64,000 nucleotides of DNA. Origin: Hemerocallis citrina (lineage: Eukaryota; Streptophyta; Magnoliopsida; Asparagales; Asphodelaceae). Location: NCBI GenBank assembly GCA_017893485.1, contig CM030368.1, forward strand, positions 108,135,549 through 108,199,548, read 5' to 3'. The position numbers were made by a program, and so were the translations under genes. Below the pieces are notes generated by a model. The model was not told where the DNA came from, did no database searches, and worked only from the letters and a program-made list of their open reading frames with translations. Positions 18,940 to 31,445 of this stretch are shown piece by piece; the first letter of the stretch is position 1; every line of letters starts with the position of its first letter.

Positions 18940-21900
18940 TGTAACCCATGTTTTCGATTGTACGGATTTTCCTATATTTTGGTAGTGTTCTGTTTTCTAA
19001 TTTATTGTATTTTGGGTCTTGGTCTTATTGTGGGCTTTCTATTTCAATTTATTTTCTTGTATTATTGTTGTTGGCCACATCCATATGCAGGCCGAAACTC
19101 ATCTCCTTAGTGGATCTTGAACCCAAAACCTAATCTAACCAAACCCACATACACCCTAACTAATAACCCAGATCTCCACCCCTCAATCCCCTATATCCCT
19201 AACTCTCCATGATTCCCACTATTGTTTTATTATATTAATTCTCCCCACTCTCCTAAAAAACACAACAGCCCACTCTCTTTCCCAAAATCACAACAACTCC
19301 CTCTCTCCCGTTCCACTCACTCTCCCGTTCCCTCTCTTCCCCCCCCCCCTCCCGTTTCACCTTCAATCGCCCAAAACCAAACGAACAAAACCCATCACCT
19401 CTACCCCTTCCCCGTCACCAACTCCAACCACCACCACCTCCATTGCCGTCGCCACCATCTCCATCACCATCCTCTCATCCCCTAGACTTCTTCACACCAC
19501 CATCGAGCCGCCCTCTCCCTGTTTCATCCCTGCCTTCTCATCCCGTCGTTTTCGCAACCAACCCATCGCCATTACCAAACCCACTTTGTCAACCCATCCA
19601 CCTCGTCGCTTCCCATCATCATCGCCTCCGTGATCCACTCTTCATTCACCCCGAAATCACTGGAGAACCCAGCCCTCATCACCGTCCAAGCCCCGTTGAA
19701 GCCCAGTCGCGTCGTCTTCCTTGCTTTGCCATCGAAGCCATCGCCGCTGCCGTCGCTTCCCGACCGTCGAGTCGTCCTTGTCGTAGTCACCGCCGCCGTC
19801 TAGAGTCACCGCCAGTCTCCTACACTCTCTCTCTGTCAAAGTGAGGAAGGAGATGATGTGTGAATGGTGGCCTTCGCTATTTGCTGTTGTGGGTGGCGCG
19901 ATCCGAACTTGGTGCTTGCTGGTTGTGTCGACCTAGTGTGGGGTTTTGATTCGATTGTGTTGTTGTTCTGTTGAGTGCTGTTTGGTGTTTTGGTGTAGCA
20001 TATCCAGTTCTTGTTGTTTGGTGTTTGCCCTCATCTGACGTGAGTAGAGTACTACTATGGTTGCTTTGATTTGATTTCCCTGAACGTAGAGTGCACGTAT
20101 TTTTGTGTGATCATGGTTTGTCGTACTGGATTCTGATCCCGTTATTCCTTTTTGCATACTCGAATCGTCTACAAAAAGGCAAGTCCACTTGAACTCATTT
20201 ATTTTTTCTTGTTCAAGTTTATTAACCTCCCGCAAGTAGTTCCCTTCAAATATCTTAACTTTGCCTTGTATACTTTCCGTTGGGAGTATCGAGGGTTTAC
20301 ACAAGCTAACCCGACATACTCTTGACATTGTACTACTATCCATTGACTCAAACCCAAGCCTATATACACACACGGCATGAAACAAAATTGCTAGAACTTG
20401 CATATGAGGAAAATACATTGTGGTTAAATACATGTTGATTGATTGAGACCTTGTGACTTGAACTATGACATGATAAATTGACTTGTACACCGTAAAGTCC
20501 ATTCTAATTGCTGTACATTAGTGTTAATACATTTCATGATACAATAACATGTTGATTACCTACTTGATGAACATATATGTGATGACATTTATGAATTCTT
20601 GCTGCCTGTACTGTTTTGCACAGAGGTTTCGACCCTGTTACCATAAGAATTAACACAAACAATACAAAAAAGAGTTTTAGCTTAATGAATCTAGTTTTCA
20701 TTCCAGTTGACGGATCCTGATTCCGAGTTGCAAGCTGTGAGATATCGCAGTTTTAGTCCCTACTGGTCTGCACTTTTCAGATCGCAGAATTAATGTAACA
20801 CCGACACAATTATCAGTGAAACACCATGTGAAAAGTACTAAAATGCCATGAAATTCTCCAGAAACTTTATAGACATTTTTAGAATTCATCCTTAATTTTT
20901 GTAGATTTTTATAATGACTTTATACCATATTTTCACCCATTAAATGTTGATATTAAGGTTGCTGCCAGAACAGCTAACCTGTAAAGATTATGATGTTTGA
21001 CCTAGCTACAGTCAGAATTAACAAAACCTTACTGAATGTAGATTGTATACCTAAGTGTCTAGTTGCTGATAACATCCTGAATAGTCGAATTTCGAATTGT
21101 AGCCTATGAGTTATTGCTGTTTTAGTGTTACTGTGGCGGCTGTTTTCAGATTCACTACTTCATGTATGTTATTATGCATTGTATCATGTTGTTGCATTCT
21201 TATCATTCCCTTGACATACTTACACATACTTGCATGAACATGAATGACTTAATAAAATACTAAACAAGCCGGGGTTATAAGGGTTGACTTAGTAGTGGAT
21301 AGTCTCAGAAAATGTACTCGATAGGGCCCTTCTTGTTTACATGGAATCTTGATATGGAAGGTGGAGAATTACTTCTGAAGTCATGAACTTGTTATCTTGT
21401 TATCTTGTTATCGTGTTACACCGAGTACACGCTCTGTAGATCCCACCACGAAGTCGAAAACGTACACTGCTTTGCGTGCACCGAACCTGTGGTATGGGAC
21501 GCAGTAGTACGTGCACTTAATAGGAGAGACAACATGCTAATAGACCTAAGTCGACACGTAAATACTTGATTATGACCATTGTTTATTAATATCGTTATTG
21601 CTTTTGTAAATTGATCTTGATTCATATTCCTTCATGCACCTTGTTTCTTACTCTTTGCTTTTCACTACTTGCTGTCTATACTTGCTCTAAGGACATTTCT
21701 TTTTCCACTCTAGTTGATCCAGCTACAGGTGAACCAGGAGATTTGCCAGGAGGCATTGGTGAGCAGTTTTTCTAGGTTGGAACAGGAGCTGCCTTAAAAT
21801 AAAATTTTTCCTTCTATGTTTTTCTTTACCGCATTGTTATCCATTTGATTTTTCTTTGTATTCTGGGCTTTTGACCCGTAACCTCTGTTTGATTCTCAAT

Positions 21901-22097
21901 TATTGGTTATTATGTTGAACTATTGAATGCTTAATTTCAGTTGCTGTTTATGTGATGATATTTAACTGCGTGGTTATGATTATTCATTTTCATATTATTG
22001 AGTTAAGACTGGTACAGCTCATGGGTAATGTTAACATCATTCGCTGGGCCTTCGTCACGGGCTCGTATTCCTGTATTTTGGGAAACAGGGCGTGACA
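18940..22097 (+). mobile_element. Element A 3' LTR
   Basis: 3,158 bp, TGTAACCC...GGGCGTGACA, followed by the GAATC duplication. It is uninterrupted and shows by comparison that K1 in the 5' LTR is an insertion. It differs from the 5' LTR by scattered substitutions and small indels, so A is an old insertion. It holds the core blocks near 20697 and 21265 and the stem arms at 21314 and 21421. Confidence 0.93.
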
Positions 22098-22102
22098 GAA
22101 TC
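22098..22102. other. TSD of element A (right)
   Basis: GAATC, identical to 4890-4894. Confidence 0.9.
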
Positions 22103-23322
22103 AAAGACAAAGGCACGGAGTCAAGGATATTTTGGGTTAGCTCATGTAAACTTGCACTATCAACGGAAAATGAATAATATAACAATATGATGATTAAAAG
22201 ATGATCTACTTGCGGGGATCAACAAAAATCTTGAACAAAAATAATCAAACTAGTTCTAATGAGACTTGCCTTATTGACGGTAAATTTAAATATAAAGAAT
22301 AACGGGATGGGAATCCCGAGCGACGAAACACGAACTCCCGCACGAAAGCATGTGCAAACCCGTGCAACACAACACAGCAAACTTGCCAAACAGCAAACCC
22401 CTATACTCAAAACAAGTACCCAACAATGGCGATCTCCCATTCCCGAAAACCAAACAGCAAAGGAGAGAGAGAGAGAGCTGCGGGAACAGCGGCGACTGGC
22501 CGAGGGCAGCACTGGCACAGGCTAACAGGGCTAGGGCAGTCGACTAAGGTGAAGATGGTCGATGACTGAGCGGGGGACAATGGTCGACAGATGGAATAGG
22601 GGGCTCGGAGGGAAATAAGGGAGGTTTGAAGTGCTGAAGTCGAGGAGAGGATGGGACGACGATGATGGGGTGGCTGTGTTGGATGGCGCAGGAGCAGGCA
22701 ATGACAATAGGGTGCAGGGGCTGTGGTGGTTTGTTGGAGATGGGTGCAAGGCGGGGTGTTGTGCAGTGCTAGCGAAAGCAGGCGATAATCGGGATGGTGG
22801 TGTTAACGGGATGAAGGAGGTGGAAGATGATGAGCGAGGGCGGTGCTAGGGGAAATCGGAGGGCGGTCGGAGCAATGGAACTTGAGCAGCAATGGGTTTG
22901 GGTGAAAAAGAGAGGATGGGTCGGGGAGACAGAGCGGCAGAAGGTTAGGGGGAGAGAGATAGCTTATAATTAGGGTACTAATTAATTATTGTTTAGGGGT
23001 ATCTATATAGAGGTTTAGATGTTGGGTTTTGGGTTACGGTTAACGGGTTAAAGGCATGGGTTTAGGATCCAAAAAGAGAAAAATAAATAGAAATCAATGG
23101 GACATGAATATAATGGATCAATATAAACCCAAAACACAAAAGAATGAAATTTGTAGTGAGCCAAAAATTTAGGGTTCAAGCCAAAAAAAGTAGAGAATGA
23201 TCAAAAGAGAATAAATGAGCCTAAAGAAAAGAAAGATTTATTATTTAAAAGATATTTGAATACAATAATCAAGAAAGAAGAAAATACAATAAAAATCCAA
23301 AAATAGAAAAATAGGCTTTACA
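22103..23322 (-). mobile_element. Element B 5' LTR, proximal (U3) part
   Basis: Continues B's LTR after element A. The text GAATCAAAGACAAAGGCACG lines up with GGAGTCAAAGAAGGCACG of LTR D (25680). On the minus strand the LTR begins TGTAAAGCC at 23322. A TATA-like CTATATAGATA (minus) lies near 23001-23011, upstream of a GC-rich stretch. The 5 bp beyond the edge (GCAAG, 23323-23327) would be B's TSD; its partner is outside the window. Confidence 0.75.
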
Positions 23323-23596
23323 GCAAGATTCTTTAAAATTAATCTCTGGGAATTCCTTATTTCCTCCTCATAATTATGGTTTGATTCTATTATAAGCCAA
23401 CTCTTAACATCTTTAATCATGTACATTTTCTCTTTAGACTTAAATTCAAAGATATTTTACTTAATGTGAATAAGATTTTTAACTCTCAAAATATATCTTA
23501 GAATAATGTGAAATTAATGGCAAATATTCTAACAATATTCTATAATATTTCTATGAAGTTTCCCAAATTTGGAGCCAAGGTAAACCACAAAAATAA
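23323..23596. other. AT-rich spacer, possible pre-insertion DNA
   Basis: About 270 bp of AT-rich DNA with no open frame and no match I can see to any LTR or internal region in the window. It lies between the outer edge of B and the SINE-like block next to D. It is a candidate for the DNA present before these elements arrived, although it could be a fragment of an unrecognised repeat. Confidence 0.5.
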
Positions 23597-23685
23597 AAAT
23601 AAAACCCCAATGTGGACACCCCGATTCGAAACCAAGGCCAACAGTAAATCCAAGAGTTGCCCAGACCAGTGAGCCACTCACGAAT
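23597..23685 (-). mobile_element. SINE-like tRNA-derived fragment
   Basis: On the minus strand an A-box-like TGGCTCACTGG (23676-23666) and a B-box-like GGTTTCGAATC (23633-23623) are about 33 nt apart, followed by a T-rich tail (TTTTATTTTTATTTTTG). This is the layout of a short plant SINE. It does not fold as an intact tRNA. The 5' end abuts element D, so it may be truncated there. Confidence 0.5.
23681..23685. other. Presumed TSD of element D (right end in D orientation)
   Basis: CGAAT abuts D's terminal edge (TGTCACG in + orientation). The partner copy is not visible because D's 5' side is outside the window. Confidence 0.4.
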
Positions 23686-26634
23686 TGTCACGTCCCACTT
23701 CCCAAAAATACGAAACACAAGCACGTGATATTAGCCAAGCGAATGACTTGCATCATCCATAAGCTATTTACCCATTCAACACAACAATATAAATAATGCA
23801 AAACAATTGCGCAGACAATAATAACAACCACATGAACAATAATGCTTGGAATAAGATAATATGAAATAACCAAATACGATAATCCAACGTCTGGAAACAA
23901 ATAATAATATTCGGGTCATAAGCCCAATACAATAATAAACCCAAACGCAATGTTAATAAGTTTTAATACAATAAGTCCAATGAAATAACAATCAACTAGA
24001 ACGCAATAAATCTTTTGAAAGCTTGTTTTCCAATTCGTGCAAGTAATTGTCCTTGATCATTTGTGAACACTTCATCTAAAAAAAGGAGAAAAATTATCCT
24101 TAGAGCAAGTCAGGGACAGCAAGTAGAGAAAGCAAAGAAAAAATGGAATAACGATATAACAATCAATTCATTGAATCAATAGGAATCAATAATAATGAAC
24201 GATAGCAATAATCAATATCATTGATAGTCGATACAATTCAATATTCGATGTCAATGTGCAATGGCCGATGTCAATATCTCTTAGACAATATTCAATAAAA
24301 ATGATGATGTTCAATATGTAATGTTGATGTTGTGTTAATTCTTAAGTCTATTAATTTTCAACCTAACTAATGCACGTACTACTGCATCCCATACTATAGA
24401 TTCGATGCATACAGTCAATGTCGTTTTGACTCTAGTGGTGAATTCTATAGATCATGTGTCGGTATGATAATTACTGATACGATTACAAACATGTTGCACG
24501 ATACACTAAAATGATTCACTGAAACGATACACGAGAGATTGGGGTGATGTAGTCAGTGCTCCAACAATTAATCGATAAAACATTGGCCGACACAGTCTCT
24601 ATATTGTTCACTACTCAAGTCAATCCATTAACCCCGGCTTGTTAATTATTTTATCAATGCAAACAATACATTATGCAATTTAGAGACATTAGATGAATGA
24701 TAGTAACAATAGAAGAACATAGGATGGTAACTTTGGATGAGATAAATAGAATGATGACATTAGCACATTAGGATCATACAATGCAATATATATACTTTAA
24801 TTCATGCAATACAATGATTTATATATAATTATATTAAGAAAATCTGAAAAAACACAATTTTGGACAGCAAAATGTCACTGTACAAAAAATCTGTTTTCCC
24901 ACTGCTACAAAAATTAAAACTGAATCCGTCAGAATTTCTGGAAACTAGTCTTCTCGAACATTCCAATGCATATTTGAAATACAAAATCCAGAGAGTAGCT
25001 AGGTTAAGTACATCATTCTTTACAGATTACATGTTCTGACTGAAAATCAACATCAAGTTGTTGTATCTTTAGAATCAGCAAAAACTCATTTATAAATTAA
25101 TCAAAAATATTCATTAGACTCCTAAATATGTTAACTATCATTCTTGAAATTATAAGAGCACTATTCTAATATTAACGTAGCTTTTTAATAGCTTTAACAT
25201 GAAAACAAACATGAATCTGAAATTCGGGAAATAAAATGCAGCAATAGTAAAATCATCATAACATTTACAATACAACTCGAAATTCAAATATTTTAGATGT
25301 TCTGGAAACTAGAGACATAGAACTACAATTCTTGTTCAGAAAGTTATTAATTTTGATGTCAAATACTAGTTCGAAAATGTCTCACAAATTCCAAACATAT
25401 AGTAAACATATAGATTTTCAACATCTCATGAAATAAAGCAATTTTACTTGATGGGTTCCAATTCAATTAGCCAACAAACCTTATAATCTGCATGGTAGGC
25501 ATAATAGCATGGTAAACACAATTAAGAATACACACATATAGTAGTTCAACAACAACAAAACAAGAATCGATCATTCAAGCACACAACCTGACATTCAATT
25601 CTACGATAGTTTATTTGTGTGTTGTTTGTATGATTAAACCCTACTATCAATACTTCATGGATGCATGAAAGATTCAATTTTTGGAGTCAAAGAAGGCACG
25701 AAGTCGAGAATATTTGGGTTAGCCCGTGTAAACCCTTAATATACTCAACGAAAGATGAACAATAGTATACGATACGATGAACTATTAGGATGTACTTATG
25801 GAATTTCAATAAAGACTTGAATTTGATACAATATTAATTTAATAGAAAAGTGACTTGCCTTGCTGACAATTAGTTAGAATACCAAAGAATAACGGGATGA
25901 GAATCCCGGAGCAACGAACACGAATCCTTAAGGAAATATGTGCTATCTATGTGCACAAGAGACCAAAAGAAACAACGACAAGAGCAAGACAGCAAGGGCA
26001 CACAGCAACCACAGCAAGGTTGCTATCGATGGCGGCTCTGGCGGCTAATGTCGTCGGCGAGGTGGCGGCACGGCGACTGGAGGTCGATGGTTGGGGGTCT
26101 TCGTGTAGCTGCATTCGGAAAGGAAAAGAAGCAGTGGTAGGGGTGCTGGGCGCAGTCGAGGAAAGGGCCGTGCTAGGTGGTCGAGGTGGAGCAGATGGGT
26201 TTCGGGGTATGTGGTGGGTTTAGGAAGGAAGTGAGGGCAGATGGGGGAGGCTGACAGCAGTGGAGAGAGAGATAGAGACGGCTGGATATTTAGGGTTGTG
26301 TTTTTAGTGTTTGCATTAGGGTAGTATATATATAATACAGTTAGGTTGTTGGGTTATTAGGTGAGGATCCAACAATAATGGGGTTGGGTCTAGAATTAAA
26401 TGCAATTATGTTTTGGGCTCAATAAGAGATGGATTTGAAGGCAATATGGATCAAATAAAATAATCACAATTTAACAAAATAAAATCTACATGATAGATAG
26501 GTCAATACGAAGAAAAGAATAGCTCATGAACAAAATTTAATTGAGATGATCAAGGGAAATAGAGTATTTTATTCAAATTTCAAATAAAGATTACAATGAA
26601 GGAAAAAAGTAAAATAACGAAAACGGTAGTTACA
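23686..26634 (-). mobile_element. Element D 3' LTR
   Basis: 2,949 bp on the minus strand, from TGTAACTACC (26634) to ...GGGACGTGACA (23686). It is preceded on the minus strand by a PPT (26650-26635) and pol, so it is a 3' LTR. It shares the core block at 24605-24650 and CCGTCAGAATTTCTGGAAACTAG near 24925. A TATA-like stretch (TATATATATA) lies at about 26324-26336. The GC-rich part (25950-26230) has an open frame of 108 codons that is LTR sequence and is not conserved in related LTRs. Confidence 0.88.
24455..24594 (-). other. Conserved long-range stem in LTR D, with compensatory change
   Basis: On the minus strand the 5' arm is TGTGTCGG (24594-24587) and the 3' arm CCGACACA (24462-24455), a perfect 8-bp match. 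Both arms differ from the usual GTACTCGG and CCGAGTAC, yet pairing is kept. Confidence 0.55.
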
Positions 26635-27301
26635 ATCCTACCCACCTTACAATAAAATTTCATGCTCAAAATTTAAACAAGTGGCAATAGGATAACCCCA
26701 AAGAAAAAAAAGAACTACAGAAAAAGATGGGAAAACTTCTTCTGAATCTCTTCCTAAAGCTCCCAAGTCGACTCACAAGGCGAGTGAGGATTCCAAGCAA
26801 CGAGAACCAATCTGATGACCTTATTCTTCAAAATCTACTCTCATCGGTCCAAAATCGAAACCGGACGGATGTCATAAGACAAATCTGGTCGAACAAAAAA
26901 TTCTGAGTAGTCGATAAGATGACTGTCATCCCTGACATACATCCTGAGTTGGGAGACATGGAAGACATCATGCACTCTAGATAGAGCCGGCGGCAATGCG
27001 AGTCTATAGGCCACCTTGCCTACTCATTCCACCACATCAAACAGACCAATGAATTTAGGACTTAGCTTTCCCCTACCTTCAAACCGTATAATGCCTCCCC
27101 ATGGTGTTACCTTGAGGAACACATGATCACCCACTTCGAATTCCAATGGTCTCCTGTGAATGTCTGCCCATTTCCTCTGTCTGTCCTGAGCTGCCTGTAG
27201 ATACTTCCCGATCTCGGCCTCTGCATCCACAGTCCTCTTGATCAACTCTGGCACCAAAAGCTTCTTCTCACCAATGTAATCCCAGCACACTGTTGATCTA
27301 C
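26635..27301 (-). pseudogene. Element D pol C-terminus (integrase end)
   Basis: Minus-strand end of a Ty3/gypsy pol: TVCWDYIGEKKLL, QAAQDRQRKWADIHRRPLEFEVGDHVFLKV and KLSPKFIGLFDVVE. A stop follows, then VGKVAYRLALPPALSRVHDVF and the tail near 26760-26840. It is closest to element A. Stops near 27022 and in the ILDR block show decay. The frame is cut at 27301 by element C, so the rest of D lies beyond C and probably right of the window. The last bases before the LTR are the PPT. Confidence 0.88.
27297..27301. other. Presumed left TSD of element C
   Basis: TCTAC precedes C's TGTAACCCCC terminus. C's right end is replaced in the window by element E, so the partner is not visible. Confidence 0.4.
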
Positions 27302-27942
27302 TGTAACCCCCATTCCCTGACAATAAGTACTTTCCATGTATTTTCTATAATTTGATTTTTATTATAAATTTATTTTTTGCTATATTCATTTTGGATATTT
27401 TATTACAGTGTTTTCTAATCGAAATTTTTTATTCATTTTGAATAATGGTGTATTTTAATCATACTTTCCATTTCTTATTGAACGACTATTTATATTTGAG
27501 CCTAAATCAAATATATTATAATTGAATTATTTTAATAAATTTGTTAAACCCGAATACAATTTTATTATATAATTTAATGATTTTATGATTATGATTATTA
27601 ATTGTTATTTCTTGGTTATTTATTTAAAGTTTATTTATCGAATTATTTTATTTTCGTACTTGATCTAATTTTCTTGGCGAATTCCAATTTATTATCAAGC
27701 CAATTTATATTCTGTTCATTCGTATTATTTATTTATGTATTTGTTCATGAATTATTCTTTTCTTCTCGTTAGGTTATCTATCTTATGGATTTTATTTTAT
27801 TGGATTGTGATTATTTTAATTGAACCCTATTGTTTTCAAACCCATGTCTTATTGAACCCAAAACCCAATTGCATTTGTTTCTATACCCAAAACCCACTAT
27901 TATTGGATCCCAACCCAATAACCAAATAATCTACTTGTCTTC

Positions 27943-27950
27943 TATAAATA
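27943..27950 (+). promoter_or_regulatory. Element C TATA box
   Basis: TATAAATA in TTCTATAAATACAACCC, repeated exactly in the 3' LTR at 32102-32109. Confidence 0.6.
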
Positions 27951-29778
27951 CAACCCAAATACAAACCCTAAAAAAGCAAAAATACAATTTTATTAGCTGT
28001 CAAATCTTTATCCTCCTCTTTCTCTCTCCTCTCTCTCAACCCATCAGATCCTCCTCCTGTGCTTCCTCTTTGGCCAACTCTGGTGACCCCCTGTGCTCTA
28101 TCTCCCTTCCACGACCCCCCATCGAGCCCCTAACCTTTCCATGCCCTCTTCCTGTCGAACAGCAGCCAATCTGCGATCCCCCAATACTCCTCCCTCGACA
28201 TCAGCCACCCAGATCCCGTTGAGCCCTTGAACTCAACCAGTTATCGTTGCCTCTGCGTCGACCCGTACCACCATTCGTCGCCAGATGGCTAGCAGCACCG
28301 TCGTTCGCCCTCCCCACCGTTCGCCGCCAGCACACCCCGACGTCATACTCCCTTGCTCTATTGTTGTTGTCTATTGCTCTTACTGTTGCTTGCTGTTGAT
28401 TGTTGGGTTCTTTTTGAAGCACGTATATTGCACGTGTTATTTTGTGTTAGTTCGTGGGTTCATTGCTCCAGGATCCTTATCCCGCTATTCTTGTTATTCA
28501 GCTTTACCGTTAATAAGACAAGTCACTATCCTCTTGAATTGTTATTGAATCAAATTCAAGTTTTATTGAAATTCTTGCTAGTAGATCCTATTCGTTATCG
28601 TATCATTGTATTGATTATCTTCGTCGGGTCTATTGAGGGTTTACACGAGCTAACCCCAATATTCTTGACATCATGCCACTTTTGACTCCAAAGATTGAAT
28701 CTTTCATGCATTCATGTAGAATTGATAATAGGGTTATACATATAGTCATGACACCATGAATTGATTGTAGAAAGAATTGCTAGGTTGTATGTTTGAATGA
28801 TCGATTGTTGTTTGGTTGATGTTAAATTAATGGATGTATGTGTTCTTAATTTTATTGATCATATGATTATACCATCATGCTGATTATAAAATTTATTGAC
28901 TATAGAATTGATACCCATCATGTTTAATTAAATTATTTCATGAAAAATACCCTAAAACCTGTACCTTGCTTGCTGGCTATATGTTGTCTGCTATTTTTGA
29001 CTCAGTCAGTAGTCTTAAAATGAAATACTTACTGAATAAGATTTGTATCCTTATCTTTCTATTTTCCAGAACATCTTGAATTTTTGAATTCCGATTTGTG
29101 TAGCAAAAGTTATGTCCATTTTACTACAGTTGTGTTTTTATTTCCAAACCATCAGATTCTTGTACGATTCATGCTTAAACGGTTAAAAAGATAATCAAAT
29201 GTTAAAATCTTGCTCAGGAAATTTCCAGATTGTTGCTTAACATGTTTAGCGGTTTAATAAATATTTTTACTAAATTTATTATTGAGTTTCTGCTGATTCT
29301 AAAAATAAAATAACATGGTGTCGAATTGCTGCCTGAACTTAAAATCTGTAAGGAATGATCTGGTTGATCTAGCTACTGTTGTCAGAATTTGAACTTTAAA
29401 TATGCGTTGGAACTGTGTCGAAGTATAGTTTCTAGAACTTCTGATGGATTCAGTTTTTTAGTTCTGAAACAGCAAAAAATTGCATTTCTGTACATACTAC
29501 TTTTGCTGTCCAGAATTTTATTTTCTAGTTTTTAATAAATTAATTTTTTCTATATCATAGTATTTCATGAATTAAAGTGTGTAAGTTGCATAGCATGATC
29601 CTAATGTCTTATCGTCATCATTCTAATTGCTCTATCTAAGTTATCATCTTATTGTTCCTCTATAGTGACTATTGTTCATCTCATGTCTCAAATTGCATAT
29701 TGTATTGTTGCATTAACACAATAATTAACAAGTCAGGGTTTAAGGGTTGACTTTAGTAGTGGACAATATAAGGACTAC

Positions 29779-29944
29779 ACTCGGAGGAGGGGCCTGTGTT
29801 CCTCTATTTATCGGTTTATCGGTCATATCGATCATATCAGCCATCGGTTGATTGTAGATTACTGAGTACAGTATCTCAATTGATTCGATCAGTCATTGAA
29901 TTATCGATCATTATTGTATATTTTTGCCGAGTACATGATTTATA
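29779..29944 (+). other. Conserved long-range stem in C's 5' LTR
   Basis: ACTCGG (29779-29784) pairs with CCGAGT (29937-29942); the outer pairs are lost here because the 5' arm reads TACACTCGG. In the 3' LTR of the same element the full 8-bp stem remains. Confidence 0.4.
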
Positions 29945-30731
29945 AAATCCACCACTAAGTCTAAACGTAATTTGTTTGTATGTAGCAACTACGTGGTAAA
30001 TAAATGGGATGCATGAAGTGCTACATTAGTTAGGATTAAAATGATTAATAGACTTAAGGATTGACACCACATCGATATTGCATATTGTTAATTATTGTTC
30101 CCATTGATATATAATATTGGCTAAGTGTTATTGATATTGATCATTGATTATTGTTACCGAAGATTGAATCATTGTTTATAGCCATTGCATCAACTATTAT
30201 GATATTGATTATTGCTATTGTCCCATGATATTGATTCCTTTTGATCCATTAAATTCATTGTTATACCGTTATTCTATTGTTCTTTGATTTCTCTACTTAT
30301 TGTCCATGACTTGTTCTAAAAACAATTTTTCTCCTCTTTTTAGATGAGGTATTCACAGGTAATGAAGGAGAATTTCCTGCTGGGATTGGAGAACAGACAT
30401 TCTGAAGATTTAATGCTTTCTAATTGCTTATTGTTTTCTCGAACATAATGTATTGAGACTTATTATCTATTTGTGATTGGATTATTATTGTATTGGGCTT
30501 ATGACCCAGATTGTGTTATTGTTTCCAGATGTTGGTTTATTGTATTTGGATATCTTATATTGCTTCATTCTAAGTATTATTGTTCATGAGATTATTATTA
30601 TTGTCTGTGCAATTGTTTTGTATTGATTATATTGTTGTTGATCGGATAAACAGCTTATGGGTGATGTTAGTCATTCGCTCGGCTAATGTCATGTACTCAT
30701 ATTCCGTATTTTTGGAAAGCAGGGTGTGACA

Positions 30732-31445
30732 AGGTTTTTAGTGGTATCAGAGTCCGAGTTTTGATAATATATCAGTCAAACGTGACTAACGAAAGGAAGT
30801 TTAGCTTAGATTGATATATTAATCAGATTTGGGTTTTAAATGATTTAACTCAACAGTATGTGTAATACAAAGATCACATGAACAATCGATAACCAACTTA
30901 TGATCTGAAAATTAGTCTTATTTGATTTCTCTTTGATCCCTTCACATTCAGTTCCTTCATTTCTTGTTGTCTCTTGTCCCTTCAATTTATCGATTCCTTG
31001 TTGGGTTTAATTTTATTCTTTGTACCCATTTTATTTTGATTCTGGTGCTATCCTTTCTTTTTATTCCTGTTCAGTTCGTCAATTTGCCTCATACGGTCTA
31101 CAACGACATGTCAACAACTTAGAGCTTCATCATCAGAGTAGCGCAGCAGAAGTGTGGTGGGCCCATAACCCACAGGTCCCAGGATTCTCTTTTTGCTTCT
31201 CCTTTTTTGCATTTTTTACTCCCTTTTCATGCATTTGCATGGTCATCATTCATTTAATCTTTATTTGACATCATTCTAGACCACTTCATTCATATTGTTG
31301 TCCTTTCTAATTCTGGTGTTACCACCATTTTGTTTTTTTTTCCCTTTATTCCTAGTTTTGTTATTTCTCAATTTGTCTTTGCTTTGTCCTATGTACCGCC
31401 TGAGCAAATTTCGAGGACAAAATTTTGTAGTAAGGTGGGTAGGAT
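30732..31445 (+). mobile_element. Element C interior: 714-bp non-autonomous remnant
   Basis: Holds a PBS (TGGTATCAGAG, 30742-30752), a leader similar to those of A and B, a T-rich segment related to A's second intron-like segment, and a short protease remnant. The remnant (SNSGV, about 31303-31317) lies where A has DSGAT. The ATTTCGAGGACAAAATT block and the PPT (31431-31445) follow. Gag, RT, RNase H and integrase are absent. With two ~3.4-kb LTRs this is a large retrotransposon derivative that would need proteins in trans. Confidence 0.85.

Larger units (their letters stand above)
4895..22097 (+). mobile_element. Element A: full-length Ty3/gypsy chromovirus with nested K1
   Basis: Element A is complete. 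It has a 5' LTR (4895-13866, containing K1), a PBS, gag, protease, RT, RNase H, integrase, a chromodomain-like tail, a PPT and a 3' LTR (18940-22097), flanked by GAATC duplications. Domain order PR-RT-RH-IN is Ty3/gypsy. The C-terminal block after integrase (ILDRREKVLKNK, then VSWNPH and STWELE) resembles the short chromodomain tail of Tekay/Del-type chromoviruses; that clade name is inference. Without K1 the element is about 11.4 kb. It sits in the 5' LTR of element B. Numerous stops and frameshifts show it is not autonomous today. Confidence 0.93.
27302..30731 (+). mobile_element. Element C 5' LTR
   Basis: 3,430 bp from TGTAACCCCC to GCAGGGTGTGACA. A TATA box TATAAATA is at 27943-27950; a GC-rich block follows (28130-28350). 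Core blocks: CTAGAACTTCTGATGG near 29430 and AACAAGTCAGGGTTTAAGG near 29725. It is the same LTR type as H. It interrupts D's pol. Confidence 0.92.

Noticed and set aside
19443..19844. Pro/Ser/His-rich frames of 60-150 codons in the GC-rich parts of LTRs A, C, D and E as genes
   Set aside because: They come from CCACC-type triplet repeats, differ in length and frame between LTR pairs and contain no domain.
31020..31110. FDSGAILSF near 31035 in C as a second protease active site
   Set aside because: The same DNA aligns with B's non-coding leader (TTTTGATTCTGAAATAATCC), so the resemblance to DSGA is accidental. The real protease remnant is near 31303.
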